Part shown: positions 8,443 to 15,617 of the stretch, piece after piece
How positions within the stretch are numbered: the first letter of the stretch is position 1
Layout: each line of letters begins with the position of its first letter
Assembly: GCA_905210415.1 (NCBI GenBank)
Contig: CAJLWM010000019.1
Location: 1-31,279 of the forward strand
Direction: 5' to 3'
Source: an uncultured Prevotellaceae bacterium
GTDB taxonomy: Bacteria; Bacteroidota; Bacteroidia; Bacteroidales; Muribaculaceae
Length of the DNA stretch: 31,279 bases
Made by a program: the position numbers and the translations under genes
Notes under the pieces: model-generated
Seen by the model: the letters and a program-made list of their open reading frames with translations, nothing else
The model's database searches: none
What the model was told of the DNA's origin: nothing

Positions 8443-10152
8443 TCATTTTTTGTTCTTTTCTGCCTTTTTGCTCTTTTGCTCTGGGGCTGCGGTGGTGAGA
8501 ATGCGTTGGTATTCGCCCTCTTTGTCGAGGACCTCGGCAGCACGTTTCAGGCACTCGTCGTCGCGAGTCTGCATTTCAGTTACGCCAGGGGCGAAGTAGT
8601 ATCGCTTCACTATCTCGTTTGCCAGGATGTCGGAAATCTCCTTGCGGTGCACATCGAGGTCGTGGTTGAGGTCGTGCTTGAGCAGCTTGGAGAGCCTTTC
8701 GAATTCTGCTTTCACCGAGTCGTTGGCATAGCCTTCGCTCTCAGCCACTTTGCGCAATTGTTCAAGTCCGATTTCGCACACCTTGTCGTAATTGAATTTC
8801 TCTGGCTTTATGAAAGCCTTGAATTGGTTGAATATGCTATCGTCAATCACAAATTTGTCGGGGGTAGGTATTGAGTCGTGCTCGTTTTGGTATTTTGTGG
8901 CAAAGTCAAAAGCCCAGAAGTCGCGCACGATGTTGTAGGTCAAGCGGTTTACTTCGCCAAACGACACCTTGATGTCGGGCGTGATGCCACCACCGTCGCG
9001 CACCTCGCGTCCGTGTGCAGTGTGATACACATTGGTGAGGCTGTCGGGGATGCGTGTGGCAGAGCCGTCGGCGTTGCGGTGAGAGTAGTCTATTTCTTGA
9101 ATCAAGCGTCCGCTTGGGATGTAGTATTTAGCGATAGTCACCTTGAGCATGCCATCGAAAGGCAGTTGACGGGTGGTTTGCACCAAACCCTTGCCAAACG
9201 AGCGCGAACCAATCACCACGGCACGGTCGAGGTCTTGCAATGCTCCGGTAACGATTTCTGACGAAGAGGCAGAACCGCCGTCAATCAGTGCGAACAGAGG
9301 AATCTTGGTGTCGACGGGCTGTTGTGTGGTCTTGTATATCTTGGTGTCTTGCACTTGTCGTCCACGAGTCTGCAGCACTTCGGTGCCTTTAGGGACAAAC
9401 AATCCCACCACTTGCACAGCCTGCTCAAGCAGACCGCCTCCGTTGCCACGCAGGTCGAGTGCGATGGCCTTCACCTCAGGGTTGGCTTTGAGCGCTATAA
9501 GGGCGTTCTTCACTTGACTGCTGGTTTTCTCGTTGAAGGTGGTGATATTGATATAACCAATCTTGCCACGCACCACGCCGTAGTATGGCACAGGGTTGAC
9601 TTTGATTTTCTCGCGAGTGATGGTGAACGTCTTGATGCTGTCGCTCACGTAGGGGCGTTGCACGGTCACGTTGAGGCGAGTGTTAGGTGTGCCTTTGAGC
9701 AAGGCGCTCACTTTCTCGCTTGTCAGACCGGTGGCGTCGATGGTGTCGATGCGGATAATCTTGTCGCCACCACGCAATCCTGCCTTAGCGGCAGGTGTGC
9801 CAATCTGAGGTTCTGAGATATACACATAGTTGTCGCGTTGAACGATAAACGAGCCAATGCCGCCGTATTCACCGGTCGATACCACCATGAAATCGTCTTG
9901 TTTCTTTGCCGGTATGTATTCGGTGTAAGGGTCAACGTTGTCGAGCATGTATGTGATGGCATTTTCGATAGCCTTCTCTGGATTGATGGTATCCACATAG
10001 AACGTGTTCAACTCCTTAAACAGGCTGCTGAAGATGTTTAGATTTCGTGTGATAGAAGCATTGTCGTTTTTCTTAAACGCACCCATGGCCATAGGCACCA
10101 CGGTGAGAAGAAGCAATGCAGCAACAATAGTTTTTTGAGAACCTTTTTTCAT
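8443..10152 (-). CDS. S41 family C-terminal processing peptidase (CtpA/Prc-like)
   Basis: A periplasmic serine protease of 569 aa that degrades or trims proteins from their C-terminus. An N-terminal hydrophobic segment (about residues 7-25) exports or anchors it. A PDZ domain follows at about 95-170, then the tail-specific protease domain. The Ser/Lys dyad is visible as GGSASSSEI (catalytic Ser about 296) and FGKGLVQ (Lys321). The last 20 residues are Lys/Glu-rich. It is the first gene of a run with mfd and the MATE gene. A -7-like box TAATTTTGC lies on the minus strand at 10172-10180. Confidence 0.94.
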   Translation of the reverse strand: MKKGSQKTIVAALLLLTVVPMAMGAFKKNDNASITRNLNIFSSLFKELNTFYVDTINPEKAIENAITYMLDNVDPYTEYIPAKKQDDFMVVSTGEYGGIGSFIVQRDNYVYISEPQIGTPAAKAGLRGGDKIIRIDTIDATGLTSEKVSALLKGTPNTRLNVTVQRPYVSDSIKTFTITREKIKVNPVPYYGVVRGKIGYINITTFNEKTSSQVKNALIALKANPEVKAIALDLRGNGGGLLEQAVQVVGLFVPKGTEVLQTRGRQVQDTKIYKTTQQPVDTKIPLFALIDGGSASSSEIVTGALQDLDRAVVIGSRSFGKGLVQTTRQLPFDGMLKVTIAKYYIPSGRLIQEIDYSHRNADGSATRIPDSLTNVYHTAHGREVRDGGGITPDIKVSFGEVNRLTYNIVRDFWAFDFATKYQNEHDSIPTPDKFVIDDSIFNQFKAFIKPEKFNYDKVCEIGLEQLRKVAESEGYANDSVKAEFERLSKLLKHDLNHDLDVHRKEISDILANEIVKRYYFAPGVTEMQTRDDECLKRAAEVLDKEGEYQRILTTAAPEQKSKKAEKNKK

Positions 10153-10264
10153 ATCGATGTCATATTATAAGGCAAAATTACTATATATAGTTGTATTTCT
10201 AATGTGCTAAATGCTTAAAAAAGCCTTAAAGGCGAAAAATATCGCATTTTTTTAGGGCAATGTG

Positions 10265-10296
10265 TTGCATAATTAAAAAAATGGCAGTAATTTTGC
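10265..10296 (+). promoter_or_regulatory. Promoter of the tRNA-Asn pair
   Basis: TTG at 10265-10267, a 20-nt spacer and TAATTTTGC at 10288-10296 match the Bacteroidetes sigma-ABfr promoter. It lies 33 nt upstream of the first tRNA. Confidence 0.75.
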
Positions 10297-10329
10297 ATCG
10301 CAATTCTCGGAAAAACGGGATAAAGCACT

Positions 10330-10403
10330 GCTTCAATAGCTCAGTTGGTTAGAGCACCTGACTGTTAATCAGGGGGTCGTTGGTTCAAGTCCATCTTGAA
10401 GCG
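10330..10403 (+). tRNA. tRNA-Asn (GTT), copy 1
   Basis: A 74-nt tRNA with acceptor GCTTCAA/TTGAAGC and G discriminator. The anticodon stem CCTGA/TCAGG has loop CTGTTAA, giving GTT. CCA is not encoded. The T-stem GTTGG/CCATC contains a T-T opposition at its second pair (positions 50 and 64). It is identical to the copy 25 nt downstream. Confidence 0.96.
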
Positions 10404-10428
10404 CTCATAATTGTAATAGTAAAAATAT

Positions 10429-10502
10429 GCTTCAATAGCTCAGTTGGTTAGAGCACCTGACTGTTAATCAGGGGGTCGTTGGTTCAAGTCCATCTTGAAG
10501 CG
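10429..10502 (+). tRNA. tRNA-Asn (GTT), copy 2
   Basis: Identical over all 74 nt to copy 1, including the T-stem mismatch, and separated from it by 25 nt. It has no promoter of its own in the spacer, so both should come from one transcript ending at the hairpin at 10507-10541. Confidence 0.96.
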
Positions 10503-10506
10503 CTGA

Positions 10507-10541
10507 AAGCCTTGCAAATCTCACGATTTGCGAGGCTTTTT
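10507..10541 (+). terminator. Terminator after the tRNA-Asn pair
   Basis: Stem AAGCCTTGCAAATC (10507-10520), loop TCAC and the complementary arm 10525-10538 with one G-T wobble, followed directly by a T run. Confidence 0.88.
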
Positions 10542-11019
10542 TAGTATTCTCTTGCCTTTGGAAATCATCAGCTTTTGGGGTGCCTGATGCAGCAACGGCC
10601 GAGCCGTTGCCAGATGTTTCGCGTCAAACCCCAATGCCTGAATCGAGTGTAAGACGAGCGGTTCCACCGCTCTGGCTGATGCCATCATATTGTCGTTTCC
10701 CACGCGGATGATGATTTTTGCCTCACGCAGATGCCCGTAGATTAAGCTGTTTTTGGGGTTTGGGTGACTGTCGATACCATCCTCCGATGGGGATATGGTA
10801 TACCACCTCTGTAGAAGGTGTTGCTAATTAGTGCGTTGTCGCTATTCGGGTGCCGACGCGGCAGTGCCGCGTCCATACCCCAATTATTCTTGGATCTAAA
10901 GTGAAACCCGAAGCAAAACCCGAAGCAAAACACCTGCCAGAGCGGTGAAACTGCTTGTCTTAAATAACATTACTACATAATGACCAATTTGGGTTTAATG
11001 GCAGTAGGTTTGGGGGGGA
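10541..11019. repeat. Non-coding spacer rich in short palindromes; possible dispersed repeat
   Basis: About 480 bp without a convincing gene. It holds several tight hairpins: CAACGGC/GCCGTTG near 10592, GAGCGGT/ACCGCTC near 10656 and GACGCGGCA/TGCCGCGTC near 10854. An imperfect inverted pair of 27 nt lies at 10650-10676 and 10936-10962 (24 of 27 match). There is also a direct 11-nt repeat ending in GAAGCAAAAC near 10907-10930. Two short open frames on the minus strand are probably by-products. It resembles degenerate dispersed repeats, which needs a genome comparison to confirm. Confidence 0.5.
10977..10997. repeat. Fragment of the AACCCAAATCGG palindrome family
   Basis: The stretch CATAATGACCAATTTGGGTT closely matches the right terminus of the elements at 17073-17260 and 21028-21232. 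It lies 22 nt beyond the stop codon of the glycerophosphodiesterase gene. No left arm is seen. Confidence 0.4.
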
Positions 11020-11913
11020 TTAGTGGCGGTGGTTGTGCTTGAGGTAGTGGATTAGTTGGGCTGGGCGGTCGGTTTGGATAAGTGTGGCTCCGTGCTCTAT
11101 GATCCAGCCCCAAGCTTCTTCGGGTTGGTTCTCTTCTACGGCGCGATCATCGTCGTGTCCGCCGCAGAGCGATGGCCACAGGCTGTTTATCCACACTTTG
11201 CTGCCGTTTTTCTGCACGAGTTGCAGGAGTTTCACTGCGTTGTCGTCGGCCTTATTGAAGCAGCATTCTATTGCTGCTGGGCGTATCTTGGCATACTCGT
11301 TGATGCGTGATTCGGCATCGTTGGCGTTGATGTTGATGATAGGCATATAGATTACCTTGCTTATCACGTCGCCATTTTCGCTCAACACTTTATCGGCTGG
11401 ATGCCCCGACTTGATCACCACTTGGCGTGTGGTGCCAGTCTTTTCCATTAGTCGGTAGGCTTCCTTGAAGTATTCGTAACCCTTGTCTACGTTGATAAGG
11501 ATTTTGCCTTTGCAGAGTATGAGAGCCTCCTCAAAGGTCGGAATCTGATGACGTGTCACGGCGCCATGTCCGGCTCTAAGGCGAAGTTGCTTGAGCTGGG
11601 CGGCGGTGTAGTCGCTCACTTTGCCGTGGCCATTAGTGGTGCGGTTGAGTGTATTGTCGTGTATCAGGAAAAGCACGCAGTCCTTCGACATGTGCAGGTC
11701 GAGTTCTATCATGTCAACGCCCATGTCGATGCAGTTTTGAAAAGCCTGGAGGGAATTCTCCGGGGCATTGCGCCAGTCGCCGCGATGCGCCACCACGAGC
11801 ACTCGTTTGGAGTTGGGGTTGTTGAGGTCGTCAATCAGTTTGTCAACACGTTGTTGGCCCAGCATGGTTATTGCGAGGCATAGTAGCAGGCCGAGGGTAT
11901 ATATACGTTTCAT
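11020..11913 (-). CDS. Secreted glycerophosphodiester phosphodiesterase
   Basis: Hydrolyses glycerophosphodiesters to glycerol-3-phosphate and an alcohol. The ATG at 11913 gives 297 aa and begins a clear signal peptide (residues 1-20, ending LGQQ), so it is periplasmic or surface-located. A TTG two codons upstream is less likely. The GDPD TIM-barrel signature is intact: AHRGDWRNAPENS (His43, Arg44, Glu52), IELDLHMS (Glu70, Asp72) and LIHDNTLNRTT (His85). The minus-strand -7 box TAACTTTG at 11937-11944 lies inside a 59-bp repeat that is duplicated upstream of the neighbouring ATPase gene. Confidence 0.93.
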   Translation of the reverse strand: MKRIYTLGLLLCLAITMLGQQRVDKLIDDLNNPNSKRVLVVAHRGDWRNAPENSLQAFQNCIDMGVDMIELDLHMSKDCVLFLIHDNTLNRTTNGHGKVSDYTAAQLKQLRLRAGHGAVTRHQIPTFEEALILCKGKILINVDKGYEYFKEAYRLMEKTGTTRQVVIKSGHPADKVLSENGDVISKVIYMPIININANDAESRINEYAKIRPAAIECCFNKADDNAVKLLQLVQKNGSKVWINSLWPSLCGGHDDDRAVEENQPEEAWGWIIEHGATLIQTDRPAQLIHYLKHNHRH

Positions 11914-11934
11914 AGTCAATATGATTTATGTGTT

Positions 11935-11993
11935 GGCAAAGTTATGGAAATTCCTTGAAAATTCGTTGGGTGAGGGTGTGAATTTGTTGAGAA
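11935..11993. repeat. 59-bp direct repeat, copy 1 (GDPD promoter side)
   Basis: Matches 13396-13454 at 57 of 59 positions in the same orientation. It carries the minus-strand -7 box of the glycerophosphodiesterase gene. The two copies bracket the ATPase gene at 12050-13261. Confidence 0.9.
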
Positions 11994-12049
11994 TTGCTGA
12001 GAATGTTGCGGAACTATATGGTTGTCTAAAAATTTGCCATGATGTACGT

Positions 12050-13261
12050 CTATAATTTGTCGCACATTAGGAATTGTCGTAATGTAAGATGCTTCACTCC
12101 CTCGTAGTTCTGTGAACTCATCATTGGATTCATCGATATTACATATTTGGTATAGTTGTCTTTGATCATCAGCAGATTTCCGAATTCTCTTTCCATCGTT
12201 TTTTCATCAGCAATGAGATATGTGACCTGCACATAAATCGGAGTCCCGCCTTTTTCCGCAACGAAATCGATTTCGCCATTGGGGAGAGTTCCTACGCTAA
12301 TCTTATATCCGAGGTTTTTAAGGTGAAGATAGACGGAGTTTTCTATTACCTTCTCTATATCGCCGGTACGGTTAGATCCGGCAAGCATGTTGCGCAGCCC
12401 CAAGTCTTCGAAATAGTATTTGTCGATTGTTTCCAATAAACGCTTGCCGTGTATGTCGTATCTTGGCACTTTGTTGATAATATATGCATTTGACGCGGCT
12501 TTCAGGTAGTTTATCGCCGACAGAGGGGTTAATTCTATGCGTTTTGGTTTGAGATATTTTGACAGAGATGTGGCCGATACGAGCTGACCAGTGTTGTCGC
12601 TGACATACGACATCAGGTTTTCAAATAGCGTAACATTGCGCAGCCCCTCACGCTGTACGACGTCTTTTAGAACAATCGTGTTGTATATGTTCTGTATGTA
12701 TTCCCAGACCATATCCTCGTTTTCGAGTCCAAGTCGGTATAAATGTGGAAGACCTCCGAAACTGAGATATTTTTGAAGACTGTCATCTGAATCGTTAAGA
12801 CCATGAAAGATTAGAAACTCTCGATATGAAAGACTCTGAATATGAATCTCGATGTATCGACCGCCCAGATATGTGGAAAGCTCAGACGATAGCATCTTTG
12901 CATTGCTACCGGTCACTACAATCTGGCATTCTTCATCGGCATTGAGGCTGCGGAGAATATTTTCAAATCCAGATATGTCCTGCACCTCATCTATCAACAG
13001 ATAATTATCTGTATTTTCTTTCAATTTCCCTTCGAGATACTGCGACAAATCATCTGCGTTTCTGATATTGGCATACTTCGTTTTTTCCTTATTGATATAA
13101 ACGATGTTGGCATCCGGGTTGCTGGATTCAATCTCTGCCACAAGTTGTCGGATTATATAACTTTTGCCAACACGGCGCTGTCCGGTAAGGGCAATTATCA
13201 TCCCCTTGCCGAAAAACCTCTGAATGTGCTCAATATACTGTTGTCTTGCTATAATCTTCAT
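12050..13261 (-). CDS. AAA ATPase with DUF4143 C-terminal domain
   Basis: A 403-aa protein of a widespread but poorly understood family of bacterial and archaeal ATPases, often strain-variable. Walker A is GQRRVGKS (27-34), Walker B LLIDEVQ (Asp91, Glu92), and a sensor-like VVTGSNAKM follows (about 115-123). The C-terminal DUF4143 part ends in a nuclease-like core, GEIDFVAEKGGTPIYVQVTY (329-348), where the E and K of a PD-(D/E)xK site appear as Gln and Thr, so cleavage activity is doubtful. It is the only gene between two 59-bp direct repeats and looks like an inserted cassette. Its promoter appears leaderless. Confidence 0.9.
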   Translation of the reverse strand: MKIIARQQYIEHIQRFFGKGMIIALTGQRRVGKSYIIRQLVAEIESSNPDANIVYINKEKTKYANIRNADDLSQYLEGKLKENTDNYLLIDEVQDISGFENILRSLNADEECQIVVTGSNAKMLSSELSTYLGGRYIEIHIQSLSYREFLIFHGLNDSDDSLQKYLSFGGLPHLYRLGLENEDMVWEYIQNIYNTIVLKDVVQREGLRNVTLFENLMSYVSDNTGQLVSATSLSKYLKPKRIELTPLSAINYLKAASNAYIINKVPRYDIHGKRLLETIDKYYFEDLGLRNMLAGSNRTGDIEKVIENSVYLHLKNLGYKISVGTLPNGEIDFVAEKGGTPIYVQVTYLIADEKTMEREFGNLLMIKDNYTKYVISMNPMMSSQNYEGVKHLTLRQFLMCDKL

Positions 13262-13265
13262 ACTT

Positions 13266-13298
13266 GCAAATGTAATTAATTTTATTAATCATACCAAA
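13266..13298 (-). promoter_or_regulatory. Promoter of the ATPase gene, probably leaderless
   Basis: On the minus strand, TTTG (13295-13298), a 20-nt spacer and TACATTTGC (13266-13274) match the Bacteroidetes promoter. The ATG at 13261 begins only 5 nt after the TTTG of the -7 box, so transcription should start at or within a few bases of the start codon. Confidence 0.7.
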
Positions 13299-13331
13299 CA
13301 AAACAGAGAAAAATATGATTTTGTTTGGTAT
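13291..13331. promoter_or_regulatory. 13-bp perfect inverted repeat over the ATPase -33 box
   Basis: ATACCAAACAAAA (13291-13303) and its exact complement (13319-13331) are separated by 15 nt. The proximal arm contains the -33 TTTG. This could be an operator for a dimeric regulator, or a recombination-related site. Confidence 0.6.
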
Positions 13332-13395
13332 ACATTATAAAAACGAAGGCTCCCAAGCAGGAGATTATATGGCCTGTTTTCCTATTTGGCCTCAA

Positions 13396-13454
13396 GGCAA
13401 AGTTATGGAAATTCTTTGAAAATTCGTTGGGTGAGAGTGTGAATTTGTTGAGAA
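13396..13454. repeat. 59-bp direct repeat, copy 2 (tRNA-Met side)
   Basis: Matches 11935-11993 at 57 of 59 positions. Its minus-strand TAACTTTG (13398-13405) could give a second promoter for the ATPase gene. It lies just past the tRNA-Met terminator, where the glycerophosphodiesterase promoter would be expected before the cassette arrived. Confidence 0.9.
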
Positions 13455-13486
13455 AAAAGATTTGTGCCGACGAGGAGGGGGGGGAA

Positions 13487-13520
13487 AGAAAAAGCAGCTA
13501 CGGAATTCGTAACTGCTTTT
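13487..13520 (-). terminator. Terminator after tRNA-Met
   Basis: On the minus strand, AAAAGCAGTTACG and CGTAGCTGCTTTT pair (one G-T wobble) around a 4-5 nt loop, and the sequence continues in a T-rich run. It begins 2 nt past the tRNA 3' end. Beyond it is a G8 run (13477-13484 as read on the plus strand). Confidence 0.85.
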
Positions 13521-13521
13521 G

Positions 13522-13595
13522 TGGTCCCACTTGGGCTTGAACCAAGGACCCCCTGATTATGAGTCAGATGCTCTAACCAACTGAGCTATAGGACC
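13522..13595 (-). tRNA. tRNA-Met (CAT), elongator type
   Basis: The reverse complement gives a 74-nt tRNA with acceptor GGTCCTA/TGGGACC, A discriminator, anticodon stem CTGA/TCAG with loop CTCATAA (anticodon CAT), and perfect T-stem CTTGG/CCAAG. CCA is not encoded. It is not an initiator tRNA. A lysidine-modified tRNA-Ile2 has the same anticodon and cannot be fully excluded by eye. Confidence 0.9.
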
Positions 13596-13646
13596 GAATA
13601 GGCATTGCTGCTCTATTTCATCATCGCGGTGCGCGATAAATGTGGT

Positions 13647-13678
13647 GCAAATTTAATGCTTTTTGCCGATGTATGCAA
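13647..13678 (-). promoter_or_regulatory. Promoter of tRNA-Met
   Basis: Minus strand: TTG (13676-13678), 20-nt spacer, TAAATTTGC (13647-13655). This is a close match to the Bacteroidetes promoter, about 50 nt upstream of the tRNA. Confidence 0.72.
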
Positions 13679-13771
13679 CTTTGCCGTGTTTTTTCTTGCG
13701 TTTTCTTAGTGGGAAGTGGGTTGTGTAGGCGTCGCATTGGGCAAATAGTTTAGAATTCGGGGAAAAAGATG

Positions 13772-13779
13772 TAACTTTG
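13772..13779 (+). promoter_or_regulatory. Probable -7 box for the lipoprotein operon
   Basis: TAACTTTG with a weak TTT at 13749-13751, 20 nt upstream. It implies a 5' leader of about 105 nt before the lipoprotein start. The rest of the 13596-13892 spacer holds nothing else I can name. Confidence 0.5.
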
Positions 13780-13892
13780 TGGTTGTTACAGAATATTTGT
13801 GGTGTAAAGAGCCATACATAATAGAATGACTTAACAAAGATTGGAACCTAATTAAAAGAATTTCTTACAAACAAAAAAATTACATAATCTTT

Positions 13893-15602
13893 ATGAGAAG
13901 ACAATTTTTGCCTTTAGGCAGTGCGCTGTGTGCATTGTCGTTGCTTTTAACGGGTTGTTTCGACGATAAATACAACCTCGACGACATCGACACAAACGCG
14001 GAGTTTAAGGTGAAGGACTTTGTGGTGCCTGTCAACCTTGATGAAATCACGTTGAAATCAATCATTGATCTTGACGAGAACAGTAAGATAAAAATCATCA
14101 ACGACGAGTATGTTTTTGTCTCTGGCGGTGATATCGCTTCGAGCGAGATAAGCATCGATGCGTTTAGAATGGCTGCTCCAAGCATTCCGTCAACCCAGAA
14201 GACATTGGCGTTGCCTGGTGGTGCGGGCCACACGGGAGTGGCACAGGTGGCTATACCTTCGGTACAGACCGAGTTTGCCTATGAGGCATCGGGCCTCGCC
14301 GAGGAAATCAAGAGCATAGACCGACTGGGGCTCGATTTCTCGATAACGATGAGATATGAGGTGCCACAGTTTAAGCATGTGCTGAAGACATATAAACTCA
14401 AGAATTTGCAGATACAATTGCCAAAGGGCATAGAATGCAAGGTGAGCAAGGGCTCGTATGACAAGAGCACGGGCATTGTCACCGTTCCGGAATATGTGGT
14501 GACTAATAATGTGGCGGTGTTGATATTCAATGTCACGGCTATCAATGTTAAGGAGTCGACAGCGCAATTCTCGGCAGCGACGCATTCGTTTAGGTTTGCC
14601 GATAAGTTGAAGCATCTATCGGGAACGCTCGAATTTTCGTTGGCAGATATGGTGGCAGGTGCCACCATGCCAGCACAGGTGGTGATGACAAACACCTACG
14701 AAGCCAGCGACGTGACCGTGCACGAATTTTCGGGGCGCGTGGCGTATCAGCCAAGCAACCTCTCGCCAGCACCGTTCACTTTGGGCGATTTGCCAGATGT
14801 GCTCAATCAGTCGGGCACCAACATCAGCATTGACAATCCGCAGATATATGTGAATATCACCAATCCGCTGTATAGCTTCGGCTTGAAGGCAGAAGTGGAA
14901 CTTGCGCTCACGGCAAAGCGTGGCGCCGAGTCGTCAGGCGTCTATGCTCTCGACAATAAGTCGTTTGCCCTCGATGCGGCTGCAGGATGCTATTGCCTGT
15001 CGCCAAAGGCTCCTGCGCAGTATGTTGCCGGATATCAAGGCGCTAAGCATGTGGCATTCACTTCGCTATCTGATGTGCTGAGCGGTAGTGGTCTGCCCGA
15101 ACAGATTGATATTGACCTTGACCGCTCAAGAGTGCCAGAGCAGCAAGTGGTGGCTATGCCATTGGGCAAAAATCTTGGTAAAATCTCGGGCGCATATAAG
15201 TTTTATGCACCGCTGAAACTGAAGCCGGGTTCGAAAATCGTGTATAGCGACACCGAGAATGGATGGAGCAGCGACGACCTTGATAATATAACCATTAAGC
15301 ACATTGTGGTCACCGCCAAGGTGAGCAGTGATTGTCCAGTGTCGGCAACGTTTTCGGCATATCCAATCGATGTGAACGGAAACCGCATAGAAGGCGTGAC
15401 CGTGGAGGTGGCAGAGATTGGCGCGAATGCGCAGTCGGCGCCGATAAGCATTGTGATAGACGGTGAGGTGAAGCACCTCGACGGCATCACTTTCGAAGCC
15501 GTGACCGAAGCGCACGATGGCGGCACGCTCTCACCAAAGATGAGCATCAAGATGGATGATATTAAGGTGAAAGTGTCGGGCAACTATATCAAAAAACTCT
15601 AA
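13893..15602 (+). CDS. Lipoprotein of unknown function, 569 aa
   Basis: The first 22 residues are a lipoprotein signal with lipobox LLTGC (Cys22). The acidic run after the cysteine (FDDKYNLDDID) resembles the lipoprotein export signals that send Bacteroidetes lipoproteins to the cell surface; that is inference. The rest is beta-rich and built from repeated segments of similar style (for example residues 150-200 and 460-510), without a catalytic motif I recognise. It is followed after 15 bp by a DUF5723 outer-membrane protein on the same strand. The pair may act together at the outer membrane. Confidence 0.85.
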   Translation: MRRQFLPLGSALCALSLLLTGCFDDKYNLDDIDTNAEFKVKDFVVPVNLDEITLKSIIDLDENSKIKIINDEYVFVSGGDIASSEISIDAFRMAAPSIPSTQKTLALPGGAGHTGVAQVAIPSVQTEFAYEASGLAEEIKSIDRLGLDFSITMRYEVPQFKHVLKTYKLKNLQIQLPKGIECKVSKGSYDKSTGIVTVPEYVVTNNVAVLIFNVTAINVKESTAQFSAATHSFRFADKLKHLSGTLEFSLADMVAGATMPAQVVMTNTYEASDVTVHEFSGRVAYQPSNLSPAPFTLGDLPDVLNQSGTNISIDNPQIYVNITNPLYSFGLKAEVELALTAKRGAESSGVYALDNKSFALDAAAGCYCLSPKAPAQYVAGYQGAKHVAFTSLSDVLSGSGLPEQIDIDLDRSRVPEQQVVAMPLGKNLGKISGAYKFYAPLKLKPGSKIVYSDTENGWSSDDLDNITIKHIVVTAKVSSDCPVSATFSAYPIDVNGNRIEGVTVEVAEIGANAQSAPISIVIDGEVKHLDGITFEAVTEAHDGGTLSPKMSIKMDDIKVKVSGNYIKKL

Positions 15603-15617
15603 TCATAAAAAAAGAAT

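Noticed and set aside
10521..10933. Two minus-strand frames of about 60 codons in the spacer after the tRNA-Asn pair
   Set aside because: They cross the tRNA terminator or hairpins and have no promoter; I treat the stretch as non-coding repeat, though translated copies may be annotated elsewhere.
13477..13484. G8 homopolymer as a possible phase-variation tract
   Set aside because: It lies outside genes between a terminator and a repeat and is not spaced within a promoter.
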